A stretch of 64,000 nt of DNA from Lachnospiraceae bacterium. Lineage in GTDB: Bacteria; Bacillota; Clostridia; Lachnospirales; Lachnospiraceae. The first letter of the stretch is position 1. Every line of letters begins with the position of its first letter. Location: contig CAJTEM010000001.1 of NCBI GenBank assembly GCA_910575255.1, positions 209,242 to 273,241 on the forward strand, in the 5' to 3' direction. Under the pieces are notes generated by a model, which saw nothing but the letters and a program-made list of their open reading frames with translations, searched no databases and had not been told where the DNA came from. Made by a program: the position numbers and the translations under genes. This document shows positions 8,419-17,830 of the stretch, in pieces.

Positions 8419-9450
8419 TCATTTTCGACTCTGTATATCCCTGGATTCCAGCAGTTGTATTGTCCTTTTGAACTCTTCTACCGTTATCCCTTGCATCTGG
8501 GCAGCATTTTCTATCGTCAGGGTATTATTCTTTACCAGTCGGTTCAGCATAATGAATTCTCCAGTGGTTATGCCCTCAGCCAATCCTTCGGCCTTTCCCT
8601 CAGCCAATCCTTCGGCCTTTCCCTCAGCCAGTCCTTCGGCCTTTCCCTCAGCCAGTCCTTCGGCCTTTCCCTCAGCCAATCCTTCGGCCTTTCCCTCAGC
8701 CAATCCTTCGGCCTTTCCTTCAGCCAATCCTTTCGCTTTTCCCTCAGCCAGTCCCTCTTCCCTGCTTTGTTCTTGCACATAGGCACGCCAGGCTCTGTCA
8801 TCTCGTAACTTTTTCATATAAGCCTCATACCAAAGCCTTAGAGGATTGCTCAGACTCATTCGCTGCAGAGTCTGGATAGCCGTCAGGATTCCGGGATTTT
8901 TCGTTCTTGATTTCAGCATTTTTATGTCCCCCTCTGTTTCAATATTAAAGAATCGGATCCAGTCGTCAACATGATTCTGACCGGTCAGTTGCTTTTTCAG
9001 TTCCAGTACATGGATTTCCAGTGCATCAGAAAATTCGTTTCCTGCACTGTCGCGGAGCCGGTATATGCTGTGATATTCCTCTCGTTCACTTAGGTTGAAG
9101 TCCAGGAGACTGATGCCAATACATCTGCACAGGCGGGAATAATCCTGTCCTGTAAGAAGATCCTCGGTAAATAATTTACAGAGATAAAATAATTGCCTCT
9201 TATCCCAGGCTTTAAAAAACCTGATCTGCATCTCAATATTGAGTTTCGTATTATCATTTAAGTCAGCCACAATATCCAGGATGCCCAGTTTTTTCTTTCT
9301 GTGACTTCTTCTTAAAAATGTATTTCTTAATCTCACAGAACGAACCTGCTCCATGGAAAGGGAAAGAATATCCTGAATAAAATAACGCAATACGATTTCT
9401 TCATGGAACAATTCTTTAATAAAATAATCATATTTTGGTGAAAGGATCAT
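8419..9450 (-). CDS. Rpn family PD-(D/E)XK nuclease (transposase-like) with GLAEGKAE repeats
   Basis: 343 residues. The N-terminus ([11 protein letters not shown]) and the core [21 protein letters not shown] give the D...ExQ active-site arrangement of Rpn/YhgA-type PD-(D/E)XK nucleases, which cut DNA and are linked to RecA-independent recombination. These genes are often called transposases but do not move themselves. Between about residues 229 and 292 the protein has eight copies of an eight-residue unit, GLAEGKAE, encoded by a 24-bp minisatellite. A short C-terminal helical segment follows. Some family members are known to have alternative internal starts giving small proteins from the C-terminus; I cannot tell here. 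The gene stands alone, convergent to the glycosyltransferases. Confidence 0.85.
   Translation of the reverse strand: MILSPKYDYFIKELFHEEIVLRYFIQDILSLSMEQVRSVRLRNTFLRRSHRKKKLGILDIVADLNDNTKLNIEMQIRFFKAWDKRQLFYLCKLFTEDLLTGQDYSRLCRCIGISLLDFNLSEREEYHSIYRLRDSAGNEFSDALEIHVLELKKQLTGQNHVDDWIRFFNIETEGDIKMLKSRTKNPGILTAIQTLQRMSLSNPLRLWYEAYMKKLRDDRAWRAYVQEQSREEGLAEGKAKGLAEGKAEGLAEGKAEGLAEGKAEGLAEGKAEGLAEGKAEGLAEGKAEGLAEGITTGEFIMLNRLVKNNTLTIENAAQMQGITVEEFKRTIQLLESRDIQSRK
8573..8764 (-). repeat. 24-bp coding minisatellite, about 8 units
   Basis: Tandem units containing CCTCAGCCAATCCTTCGG (plus strand) repeat every 24 bases inside the Rpn-type gene. The unit length is a multiple of three, so copy number can change without breaking the frame. 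The outer units are the most degenerate. Confidence 0.95.
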
Positions 9451-9785
9451 TCGCCTGTTCCTCCTTTTTGTGATAAGAGATACCGAAAAATATGGAAGAA
9501 ATAACGAATGATATAATTACCTGTTCTTATTATATTCATTTTTTCGGTATAATTCAATGGTTTTTGAAATAATCCTGAGAATATTCTTTCAGCTATTAAT
9601 TTCCATGGCATATCTTTTTACTTAACTGACATTGCCCTGGAAACGTATTGTTATTTGCATATTAGTGGGTAAAATTAAGAAAAATGAAATCTGTAAAAGC
9701 GAGTAAAGGAATAAAGGATAAAAGAATAAAAGAAAACAATTCTGCCGGTCAGGAGCCAGTCTGCCAAGAGGCAGGAAGGCTCCTT
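9451..9785. other. Intergenic region with hairpin near 9750-9786
   Basis: 335 bases between two minus-strand genes. AT-rich up to about 9740. Near 9750-9786 an imperfect stem (AGGAGCC/GGCTCCT with an inner CTGCC/GGCAG) overlaps the stop of the C39-like peptidase and may be its terminator on the minus strand. I see no gene here. Confidence 0.5.
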
Positions 9786-10838
9786 TTAAGATTCCGGCAG
9801 GGAAACGGCCCACAGGGGTCCGCCGCTGTCATAGGCATCCTTCAGCTCATCCATCAGCTGCTGCAGATCCCACTCCTTGGTACAGTTCACATAGTTGGCG
9901 GGATCGGCAATGGAGACATTTCCATTGTCATAAAGCTGGGTAATTACAATAAAATGGCCATTCTGAGTCAGCGTACCGCGGCCCATCAGAGCGACCAGGA
10001 TATGTCCGCTGCGGAGGAGTCCTGCGGCATTCTCGGCCGAGCGGTCACTGACACTTTCTACCTGGAGACCAAAGGCAGAGATGCTGTCCGGAATCAGGCT
10101 GTGATAGGAACCGCTGTGGCGGGCATAGCCGTTGTTGGCAGCGGACCATTCAGCCATATCGATGGGAGTGACACCGGAGGAACCAAAGCTGTTGATTACC
10201 ATTGCCACACAGACAGGGCCGCAGCCATATCGGCTGATGGGATCCAGGCCTCCATAGAGGTAATCCTTCCAGCGGATATCCCCCTGGCTGTAATAGAGCA
10301 TAGGGCCTAAGGCAGTGTCTATCATAAAGGAATAGACAGCATCCTCCTGGGGTAAAAATACGGGCTCCGCATGAAGGCCGGAGACCTCTCCGAGGTCGGA
10401 AGAGCGGTCGATATAGGGGACAGATTCCGAATTCTCTGACATAGAAGAGAGGGGCGTGGGAGCCCCGCCTTCAATAGAGACGGTCTTGTCCGTCCTGCCC
10501 GATTCTTTAGCGGCAAGCCGTTTTTGCTGCCAGGCATTTTTCCATTCCTGACGGATCGCGGCCTGGCGTTCCAGCAGGTCAGAAGCCTGCCTGGCTACAT
10601 AGGTTGTCAGGTTGTTGGCAGTATCCAACACGTCCTCCAGGGTAAAAGGCCGGAAATAAAAGAATAAGCTGGCGATGATGGCCAGAAAAGTGACAGCAAT
10701 CGCAGTGGTCACCAGATATTCGGCCGGACTCTTGCGTATTCGGGATTTTTTTTGAACGGAACGTTTCCGAACGGTATCTGGCAGTTCGGAAGAAACAGGA
10801 TAAGGGATACGATTTTGCATATGGGATAATGTTTGCAT
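9786..10838 (-). CDS. Membrane-anchored C39-like cysteine peptidase
   Basis: 350 residues. A basic N-terminal segment (RKRSVQKKSRIRKSP) is followed by one hydrophobic helix at about residues 43-66, so the bulk is predicted to be outside the cell. A linker with acidic and Ser-rich stretches leads to a papain-like domain of the C39_2 type: YGCGPVCVAMVINSF holds the catalytic Cys, NGHFIVITQ the His and SIADP a likely Asp. Such domains cleave peptides or peptide cross-links. The substrate is unknown. No clear Shine-Dalgarno precedes ATG 10838; ATG 10820 is an alternative. It lies downstream of cheB but with a 166-base gap, so it may be separate from the che operon. Confidence 0.75.
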   Translation of the reverse strand: MQTLSHMQNRIPYPVSSELPDTVRKRSVQKKSRIRKSPAEYLVTTAIAVTFLAIIASLFFYFRPFTLEDVLDTANNLTTYVARQASDLLERQAAIRQEWKNAWQQKRLAAKESGRTDKTVSIEGGAPTPLSSMSENSESVPYIDRSSDLGEVSGLHAEPVFLPQEDAVYSFMIDTALGPMLYYSQGDIRWKDYLYGGLDPISRYGCGPVCVAMVINSFGSSGVTPIDMAEWSAANNGYARHSGSYHSLIPDSISAFGLQVESVSDRSAENAAGLLRSGHILVALMGRGTLTQNGHFIVITQLYDNGNVSIADPANYVNCTKEWDLQQLMDELKDAYDSGGPLWAVSLPES

Positions 10839-11004
10839 AAGAATAACGGTTCGAAATGCTCCGCAAGGCGCTGAGTACCGATGGAACTCGTTTTGCAGCG
10901 AACGAAGCAGAATACAGGCAACATTTCGCGCAAAAGAAAGCAGAAAACGGCGGACCGGATCCCCTATCCTTTTGCGCGAGAATAAGCTAATACGAAAATC
11001 TCTC
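10839..11004 (-). other. Structured intergenic segment
   Basis: 166 bases between cheB and the peptidase gene. TCGCGCAAAAG (10926-10936) and CTTTTGCGCGA (10969-10979) form a perfect inverted repeat around a 32-base loop. This is the right place for a cheB terminator, but there is no long T-run. No gene seen. Confidence 0.45.
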
Positions 11005-12126
11005 TCAGGATTGTTTGGAAAGCCTTGCCATAACCACCTGAGGGATAGAGGTTAAGGCAGATTGGACGCAGACAGCTCCGGCCCGGTAAGCCTCCATAGG
11101 CATTCCATAGACCACGCAGGTCTCCCGGTTCTGGCCGATGGTGTAGGCTCCGGCCTTACGCATACGCAAAAGGCCTGCGGCGCCGTCGGATCCCATACCG
11201 GTCAGGATGATGCCGATGGCACGGTTCCGTACGCTGGAAGCTACGGAGTCGAAAAGTACATCTACAGATGGCCGGTGACCGCTGACCTTGGCTTCGTTGG
11301 TACAGCTGACGGAGTAACCGGATCCCATCCGGACAACCCGCATCTGCAGGCCGCCGGGAGCCAGAAGAATCTGTCCGGGCTGAATCTTATCACCGTGGCT
11401 GGCTTCTTTTACCTTGAGCTGGCAGATACGGTTCAGACGTTCGGAATACATGGCAGTAAAGCCAGGCGGCATATGCTGAGTAATGACAATCCCTGGCATC
11501 CGGGAAGGAAACTGTCGGACAACTTCAAGAATTGCCTCGGTTCCTCCTGTGGAGGCGCCGATGGCAATCACGTCAATATTGCCGAAGTTTGCCGGTAATC
11601 GGGTGGAGGAGACCGGAGAATGTGTTGCAACGGCGGAAGAAGCTCCCAGATCAGCAGCCGAAAGAGGAGCATGTGCAGCGCTTCCGGTGACCGTCCTGGG
11701 GGCAGGAGCCTCCGGGATAGAGCCGGGAAGCCGAACCCTGGCATCCACACCGGCACATAACTTGGATTTCAGGGTTGCTAAAAAGGCTTCCTTCCCGCCC
11801 TCCATATTCATATCCGGTTTACGCACGAAATCAACGGCACCCGCCGCCAGGGCATCAAATACCCGTACATTGAGAGAAGATACCAGAATAATGGGAAGCG
11901 GATGTACCGGAAGCACTTCTCTCAGGAAATCAATCCCGGTCATACCTGGCATCTCAATATCCAGAGTCAGGATATCCGGCTTGAGCTGCGGAAGCTTATT
12001 CTTGGCTTCTATAGCATTAACCGCATATCCGACGACCTCAAAACGAGGATCCGATCCCAGGTTTTGAACCATCCAGTTGCGGAACAGCATGGAATCATCA
12101 ACGATCATCAGACGGATCTTACGCAT
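11005..12126 (-). CDS. cheB: Chemotaxis protein-glutamate methylesterase/deamidase CheB
   Basis: 373 residues. The N-terminal receiver domain has the acidic pair DD at 10-11 and the phospho-acceptor Asp56 in LTLDIEMPG. A variable Ala/Ser/Pro linker leads to the methylesterase domain with GASTGGTEAI (catalytic Ser), TQHMPPGFT (His) and GMGSDGAAG (Asp). CheB, activated by CheA phosphorylation, removes methyl groups from chemoreceptors for adaptation. ATG 12126 has AAGAAGG upstream; the in-frame TTG at 12135 is too close to it. It is last in the cheA-W-R-B order on the minus strand. Confidence 0.96.
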   Translation of the reverse strand: MRKIRLMIVDDSMLFRNWMVQNLGSDPRFEVVGYAVNAIEAKNKLPQLKPDILTLDIEMPGMTGIDFLREVLPVHPLPIILVSSLNVRVFDALAAGAVDFVRKPDMNMEGGKEAFLATLKSKLCAGVDARVRLPGSIPEAPAPRTVTGSAAHAPLSAADLGASSAVATHSPVSSTRLPANFGNIDVIAIGASTGGTEAILEVVRQFPSRMPGIVITQHMPPGFTAMYSERLNRICQLKVKEASHGDKIQPGQILLAPGGLQMRVVRMGSGYSVSCTNEAKVSGHRPSVDVLFDSVASSVRNRAIGIILTGMGSDGAAGLLRMRKAGAYTIGQNRETCVVYGMPMEAYRAGAVCVQSALTSIPQVVMARLSKQS

Positions 12127-12154
12127 GGTAATCAAACCTTCTTTCTAATCAAGA

Positions 12155-12973
12155 CTACTTTCCCGACTTGCGGTAGATAGCGGGCTTGATATATTCATAA
12201 GGGCAGGTTGCTTTGGTCAGTCCTTCGGAATGGCCGATGAAAAGGTGGCCGCCGGGAACCGTAGCGTTATAAAAACGCCGTACCAGGGCATCCTTGGTAT
12301 CCTGGTCGAAATAGATCATGACGTTACGACAGAAAATCAAATCGAATTTCCGTTTAAAATTGATGGGATCCATCAGATTGAAAGGACGAAAAATCACATT
12401 CTGCTTAAGCGCCGGGGACACCGTACAGTGGCCGGGCTTTGTCCTGACAAAATATTTCTTTTTCCAGGAATCCGGAAGAGGAGTAATACTTTCCTCATTG
12501 TAGGAGGCAGCAATCGCCGTATTCAGAATCTTCTGGGAAATATCCGTTGCGAGGATTCTGGTATCCCATTGGCTTGCCTGGGCGCCGAAAAATTCCTTTA
12601 GGTAGATGGAGATGGTATAGGGCTCCTCGCCGGAGGAACAGCCGGCACTCCAGATGGAAAGCACCTTGTCGCGGGAATGCTTGGCAGCAAGATCCGGAAG
12701 CACAACACTCTGAAAATACTTAAAATGCTCTTCCTCCCGCAGAAAATAGGTGTAATTGGTAGTCAGCTTATTGAGCATGGCGGTAACCATCTCAGAGTCA
12801 CGGCCGGAGATGATCTCATCCACATAGGCAGAAAAATTCTGGAAACCCTGAGCTGCCAGTGTGTTGGAAAGCCGACTGACAATAAGCTGCTTTTTCTTGC
12901 TCAAATCAATACCATAATTTTTCTTAATATAAGTGTATAAGCGGTGGAAATCATTGTCGGTTAAGGTCAGCAT
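12155..12973 (-). CDS. cheR: Chemotaxis protein methyltransferase CheR
   Basis: 272 residues, full length. An N-terminal all-helical domain is followed by the S-adenosylmethionine fold with WSAGCSSGEEPYTISI and the NVMIYFD motif. CheR methylates glutamates on chemoreceptors, opposing CheB, which is encoded 28 bases downstream. GGAG lies 7 bases before the ATG. There are no missing motifs. Confidence 0.96.
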   Translation of the reverse strand: MLTLTDNDFHRLYTYIKKNYGIDLSKKKQLIVSRLSNTLAAQGFQNFSAYVDEIISGRDSEMVTAMLNKLTTNYTYFLREEEHFKYFQSVVLPDLAAKHSRDKVLSIWSAGCSSGEEPYTISIYLKEFFGAQASQWDTRILATDISQKILNTAIAASYNEESITPLPDSWKKKYFVRTKPGHCTVSPALKQNVIFRPFNLMDPINFKRKFDLIFCRNVMIYFDQDTKDALVRRFYNATVPGGHLFIGHSEGLTKATCPYEYIKPAIYRKSGK

Positions 12974-13003
12974 CAGATTACTCCTGTTTCTTTATATCAT
13001 GAA

Positions 13004-13492
13004 TTATTCATCAGTGCTGGAAAGCGCCTGGCAGTCAATGGACATAAAGACGCTTCCGTCATCCATAATTACCATTCCGTCAAGCAGCTTCTGCTGCCTT
13101 TTCAAAGGAATGGGGCGTACATTCTTCAGGTTAATGTCAACAACCTGCCGTACGGAATCAACAAGAATTCCCAACGAGACAGAATTAATGTCCAGTATGA
13201 TAATGCAGGTCTTTTCATCGGAATTGATACAACCCTTTCCCATACGAAGTTCCAGGTCTATGACCGGAAGAACCTGCCCCCGCAGGTTGATAATTCCTTT
13301 AATATAGGGAGCCACCAGCGGCAGGGTGGTGATGGTATGGTTGTTAATGATTTCGATGACATGCTTGGTGCTGATATATAAAATGAGGTCTCCGGACTCA
13401 AAGGTGAGGCAACGCTCCACGGTGGAATTCTCATTGGAATCCGTTGAATCATACATATCCAGGTTCTCCTGGTCATTCATTAGCTCAGACAT
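13004..13492 (-). CDS. cheW: Chemotaxis coupling protein CheW
   Basis: 162 residues. A single CheW-like domain with the typical YIKGIINLRGQVLPVIDL core, followed by the ILVDSVRQVV segment. It bridges chemoreceptors to CheA at the membrane array. The first 25 residues are acidic and polar and not part of the fold. A strong site (GGGAGGA) precedes the start. The gap to cheA is only 18 bases, supporting one operon. Confidence 0.93.
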   Translation of the reverse strand: MSELMNDQENLDMYDSTDSNENSTVERCLTFESGDLILYISTKHVIEIINNHTITTLPLVAPYIKGIINLRGQVLPVIDLELRMGKGCINSDEKTCIIILDINSVSLGILVDSVRQVVDINLKNVRPIPLKRQQKLLDGMVIMDDGSVFMSIDCQALSSTDE

Positions 13493-13510
13493 GATTAATT
13501 CCTCCCTTCT

Positions 13511-15631
13511 TTATATGTTCTCCAGGGTCGCTGTATAGAGGCTCGGGACATCCAGAATAATGCTGATATTCCCGTCGCCCAGGATGGTACAGCCGCCCAC
13601 ACCGTAATTCTTAAGCTCAAAGGAGTTTAAGAAGACGGGCAGAGGCTTGACGACTACCTGCTGTTCTCCGATTAGGTCATCCACAAACAGACAGAAGGAC
13701 CGGTCACTGGATTCGATCCACATCAAAATGCCGTCTTCCAGATTCGTGATTTCAGTGTCGATGTTATAGAACCGGTGAAGCCTTACTATGGGGTAGAAGC
13801 TGCCCATACGCTCTACCATCTCACTGCCGTTCTCATCCCGGATGATCTCGTCGGTCTGAATCTTAAAGGATTGACGGATATTTGCAATGGGGATCGTGAA
13901 TATGGAGGAACCTACGGTTACCTTCATGCCATCCATGATCGCCAGAGTCAGCGGAATCTTCATCAGGAAGGTAGTGCCTTTACCAAGCTCACTGGAGAGG
14001 GAGACTACGCCGCCTACGGATTCCACGTTCTTCTTTACCACATCCATCCCCACGCCTCTGCCGGAGAACTCCGTGACCGTCTGGTTGGTGGAAAAGCCTG
14101 GCAACATAACTAACCCTAAGGCTTCCTTACGGGAATATTCGCTTTCCGGCTTGGTGAGGATGCCCCGCTCTCTGGCTTTGGCCAGAAGCTTGTCAGGATC
14201 CATACCCTGGCCGTCATCGGAAATGGTAATCATCACTTCCCCGCTGGTGTGGGAGGCGGAGAGGACAATCTCGCCCTGGGCATTCTTTCCTGCCCGGATA
14301 CGGTCATTGACGTCGTCTTCAATCCCGTGGTCCATGGCATTGCGGACCATATGCATGATCGGATCCTGAATGCTGTCAACGATGGTCTTGTCAATCTCAG
14401 TATCCTCGCCAATGAGAGTCAGGCGGACATCCTTGCCCAGCTTCTGTTTCATATCCCGGACAATCCGGTTCATCTTCTGGAACACACCGGAGATGGGAAC
14501 CATCCGCAGAGACATGGCAATGTCCTGCAGGTCATCTGTCAGCTTGCGGAGCTGACGGGCGGATTTCATAAAGTTGTCATAGGCATCCCGGCTCAGCTGA
14601 TTCAGCTCGGGGGCAGAGGTAACCATGGATTCCGTGATTACGATCTCTCCCACGATAGCCTGCAGATCATCCAGCTTCATAAGGTTCACACTGATCAGAT
14701 TCTGCTTGACCGGAGTGGCCGGAGCCTGTTTGGCTGGGGTCGGGGCCTTCGGAGCCGGTTCAGGGTGGGGAGCAGGGGCAGGCTGCCCGGCCGTGTCCGC
14801 AACCGGAGCAGGCGCGGGAGCAACCGGAGCCGGTTCCGGTTCCGGTCCGGAAGCAGTCATCAGCTCATAAGAACGGATATGATTCTGAGTCCGGAGAAGA
14901 TCTCCGGCTTTTGCGGCGGTATCCTCCGAATCGAAAGCCATATAGAAGCCATCTTCGATAATCGTGGCGCAGGAGTCAGGATTCGATTCCATATGCTCCG
15001 GATAGTAGCGGAAGTCCAGTTCGCATTCCTTTAGTGCATTGATGATCATAAAGGCGCGCAAATTCTCCATCCCGATTCCTTCGTCGAGGAAAATATGAAT
15101 GAAGCACACAGCGCCGGGATCCTCAGGAAGATTGCCCTCTGAGGATGGAGCAGAGGCAGAAGAGTCTGTCTTCGCTGTATCCGCCAAAGCTTTTGCATCA
15201 GCAGATGCATCAGTCGGAGCATTGCTGATCTTTTTTAAGAAATTGTTGATCTCGGAAGCAAACGCATCCATGTTTGTATCCAGAGGCTCCCCGCTCTCCA
15301 CCTTTTCCACCTGTCCGCGCAGACAGTCTTCGGAACGGAACATCAGGTTAAACAGTTCCTTTTTGTGCTGGGAACTTAAGGAGTCAATCCCTTTGTCACG
15401 GATATAGAAGAACAAATCTTCTATATGATGCGCAATACTGGAGAGAGAGCCGAATTCCATCATGGCAGAGGAACCCTTGATGGTGTGCATGATACGAAAA
15501 ATCTCATTGACGTCGTCGGATGAGAAATCGCCCAGCTTTTCATCTTTCACCAACATCTCATCCAGATTGTCCAACAGGGAGTTCGTCTCAAAAAGATATG
15601 TATCAAGCATACTTTCCATACCGTTATCCAT
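13511..15631 (-). CDS. cheA: Chemotaxis histidine kinase CheA
   Basis: 706 residues. Domain order: P1 HPt with phospho-accepting His49 in RIMHTIKGSS; a P2-like region about 170-255; a Pro/Ala-rich linker; P3 dimerisation domain from about 325; P4 kinase with the N box (HMVRNAMDHGIE), DDGQGMD and GRGVGMDVV; and a CheW-like P5 domain. It autophosphorylates when receptors signal and passes phosphate to CheY (not in this window) and CheB. ATG 15631 follows AGGATAGGTGG; GTG 15643 overlaps that site. A sigma-28-type promoter lies about 100 bases upstream. The Pro/Ala linker is low complexity. Confidence 0.96.
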   Translation of the reverse strand: MDNGMESMLDTYLFETNSLLDNLDEMLVKDEKLGDFSSDDVNEIFRIMHTIKGSSAMMEFGSLSSIAHHIEDLFFYIRDKGIDSLSSQHKKELFNLMFRSEDCLRGQVEKVESGEPLDTNMDAFASEINNFLKKISNAPTDASADAKALADTAKTDSSASAPSSEGNLPEDPGAVCFIHIFLDEGIGMENLRAFMIINALKECELDFRYYPEHMESNPDSCATIIEDGFYMAFDSEDTAAKAGDLLRTQNHIRSYELMTASGPEPEPAPVAPAPAPVADTAGQPAPAPHPEPAPKAPTPAKQAPATPVKQNLISVNLMKLDDLQAIVGEIVITESMVTSAPELNQLSRDAYDNFMKSARQLRKLTDDLQDIAMSLRMVPISGVFQKMNRIVRDMKQKLGKDVRLTLIGEDTEIDKTIVDSIQDPIMHMVRNAMDHGIEDDVNDRIRAGKNAQGEIVLSASHTSGEVMITISDDGQGMDPDKLLAKARERGILTKPESEYSRKEALGLVMLPGFSTNQTVTEFSGRGVGMDVVKKNVESVGGVVSLSSELGKGTTFLMKIPLTLAIMDGMKVTVGSSIFTIPIANIRQSFKIQTDEIIRDENGSEMVERMGSFYPIVRLHRFYNIDTEITNLEDGILMWIESSDRSFCLFVDDLIGEQQVVVKPLPVFLNSFELKNYGVGGCTILGDGNISIILDVPSLYTATLENI

Positions 15632-15727
15632 TCGATACACCACCTATCCTTTTTAATGTTTTGCATGAAAATAAAACAGTCTTGTACCAATAAAAGAAGT
15701 ATACCAGACCATAACATACTGATAACA

Positions 15728-15754
15728 ATATCGACGGAAAACACAGATTATTAA
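15728..15754 (-). promoter_or_regulatory. Sigma-28-type promoter of the cheAWRB operon
   Basis: On the minus strand: TTAA, 15 bases, GTCGATAT. It matches the flagellin and glycosyltransferase promoters in this window. Confidence 0.65.
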
Positions 15755-15792
15755 GGGAAATGCAAATTTTTTAAAAAAATTTGTGATTTGTA

Positions 15793-15819
15793 TTATATAA
15801 TGGGAAAATGTGCCGAAAT
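15793..15819 (+). promoter_or_regulatory. Possible sigma-28-type promoter of chemoreceptor 1
   Basis: TTAT, 15 bases, GCCGAAAT, about 80 bases upstream of the receptor start and divergent from the cheA promoter. The -10-like half has one mismatch from the other sites. Confidence 0.5.
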
Positions 15820-15901
15820 AGTATAAAAGAGTGTGGTAGTGGCAGCCCTCAAAATTCAGTCGGCGGCCGAGAAATGAAGGCTCAACAAGGAGGAGCAACG
15901 A

Positions 15902-17701
15902 ATGAAGAATTTAAAGGTGGGTAAGAAGTTTCTTGTGTCTTTCGGCATTATTCTGACATTGTTTCTTGTGTCGGTCGTAGCGGCAGGCATAGGGATCTCC
16001 AAGACAAAGGCAAGCTATGAGAAATTCTATGAGGAAGATTATCATGCGATGGCGAATATTTACGAGATGCGGATCAGCCTTCAGCGGGCGTTGAAGGAGC
16101 TGCTGCTCAGCGTGGTGACTACGGATTCCTCGCAGACTGAGCAGCGGATAGCAACCGTGGATCAGCATGTGAGTAATATTCATGAAAAGCTGCAGTGGAT
16201 TTATACCAATTATTCCGGCGATGTATCTTTGCTGAAGGATTTTGAGACAAAGATGAATGACGCTAAGGGCCTGCGTCTCCAGATTTATGAGTATGCCCGC
16301 ATGAACAGTGAAGAGGGCGACCGTCTGGCTCAGGAGATACTTTTGAATGAGTATAATCCGAAGACGGAGGAATTCGCCAATATTCTCCAGACGGCATTTA
16401 ATAACATGGAGGCCAGCTGTCAGAAGACGTATGATACTGCCATGGCATTGGACAACGCCCTTCTGGCGCTTGCGATTGTGATTGCGGCAGTTGCATTTGT
16501 CATTACGTGTGTGATTGCGGTTGCTTTGACGAACAATATCCTGAATCCGGTGAAGAAGATAGAGAATGCCATGGAAGAGATGGTCAAAGGTCATCTTTCC
16601 GTGGAAGTTAACTATGAGGCGGGGGATGAGTTTGGTGATATGTCCGGGAATATGCATAAGGTAGCTCAGGGTGTGGCGACGATCATTCGGGATATTGAGA
16701 CCGTGCTGAGCGCCATGGCGAACGGGGACTTTACGGTTCATTCCACAGCGCCGGAGATTTATATCGGGGATTACCAGAAGATCTTCCATTCCATGAAAAA
16801 GATCAAGGACAGCTTCAATAATACACTGGCTACTCTGAATCGTTCCGCAGATCAGGTGTCTTCCGGTTCGGATCAGGTATCCTCCGGGGCGCAGGCTTTG
16901 TCTCAGGGAGCCACAGAGCAGGCATCGTCAGTCGAAGAGCTGGCAGCATCCATCAACGAGATTTCCGGTAATATCAACCGTAATGCCGAGAATGCCCAGG
17001 TGGCAGGACAGAAGGCACAGATGGTCGGAAATGTGGCCGGAGAGAGCAACCGCAGGATGCAGGATATGCTGAGCGCCATGTCAGATATCAACAATGCTTC
17101 CGGCGAGATCGGTAAGATCATTAAGACCATTGAGGATATTGCTTTCCAGACCAATATCCTGGCCTTGAATGCAGCAGTCGAGGCGGCAAGGGCCGGTGCG
17201 GCAGGCAAGGGATTTGCTGTAGTGGCGGATGAGGTGAGGAATCTTGCCAGCAAGAGTGCAGAGGCATCCAAGAACACAGCGGTATTAATTGAGAACTCTC
17301 TGCATGCGGTTGAGAACGGAAAGCGGATCGCGGACGAGACTGCCAAGTCTCTGGAGCAAGTGATGAACGGGATTACCGATGCCACCAGCATGATGGATTC
17401 CATTGCCAAGGCATCCAAGGAGCAGGCAGAGGGAATTACGCAGATTACCATCGGTATTGATCAGATATCCAGTGTGGTTCAGACGAACTCTGCGACAGCA
17501 GAGCAGAGTGCGGCAGCCAGTGAAGAGCTGTCCGGCCAGGCACAGATTCTGAAGGAGCTGGTGAAAAAGTTCCGCCTGGAAGGCCAGGGCAGTGTGAGTG
17601 CAATGCCGGAAACTGTGCAGTATGACTCTCATGAAGATGAGGATTATGTAGACTTATCTTCTTATACCAGCAGCAACTATGGCGGCAACGATAAGTATTG
17701 A
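15902..17701 (+). CDS. Methyl-accepting chemotaxis protein
   Basis: 599 residues. A first membrane helix at about 10-30, an extracytoplasmic helical sensor region of about 150 residues resembling a four-helix bundle, a second helix at about 193-217, HAMP, then the long cytoplasmic signalling coiled coil. The hairpin tip [20 protein letters not shown] and [15 protein letters not shown], which binds CheA and CheW, are intact. The ligand is unknown. The C-terminal tail is acidic and Tyr/Ser-rich, without an obvious CheR-docking pentapeptide. The gene is divergent from the che operon. Confidence 0.94.
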   Translation: MKNLKVGKKFLVSFGIILTLFLVSVVAAGIGISKTKASYEKFYEEDYHAMANIYEMRISLQRALKELLLSVVTTDSSQTEQRIATVDQHVSNIHEKLQWIYTNYSGDVSLLKDFETKMNDAKGLRLQIYEYARMNSEEGDRLAQEILLNEYNPKTEEFANILQTAFNNMEASCQKTYDTAMALDNALLALAIVIAAVAFVITCVIAVALTNNILNPVKKIENAMEEMVKGHLSVEVNYEAGDEFGDMSGNMHKVAQGVATIIRDIETVLSAMANGDFTVHSTAPEIYIGDYQKIFHSMKKIKDSFNNTLATLNRSADQVSSGSDQVSSGAQALSQGATEQASSVEELAASINEISGNINRNAENAQVAGQKAQMVGNVAGESNRRMQDMLSAMSDINNASGEIGKIIKTIEDIAFQTNILALNAAVEAARAGAAGKGFAVVADEVRNLASKSAEASKNTAVLIENSLHAVENGKRIADETAKSLEQVMNGITDATSMMDSIAKASKEQAEGITQITIGIDQISSVVQTNSATAEQSAAASEELSGQAQILKELVKKFRLEGQGSVSAMPETVQYDSHEDEDYVDLSSYTSSNYGGNDKY

Positions 17702-17830
17702 GGATTAAGGAAGCGATTTTGGCTGTATAAGTGAAAAAGACAGTGTTGGTGTACAAGGGGCTTTGTCCTCTTGATACACTGATGCTGATTTGTCGTTACA
17801 GTCCTTTAATAAAAAGATGAGGTGAAGAGA

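Noticed and set aside
8468..8808. Repetitive plus-strand frames with Ser/Phe repeats, or a CRISPR-like array
   Set aside because: The 24-bp units are directly tandem with no spacers and encode GLAEGKAE in the real minus-strand gene.
10839..11004. Fourth copy of the long-hairpin repeat
   Set aside because: It has an inverted pair and a CTGAGTA-like string, but the conserved loop and ends of the family are missing.
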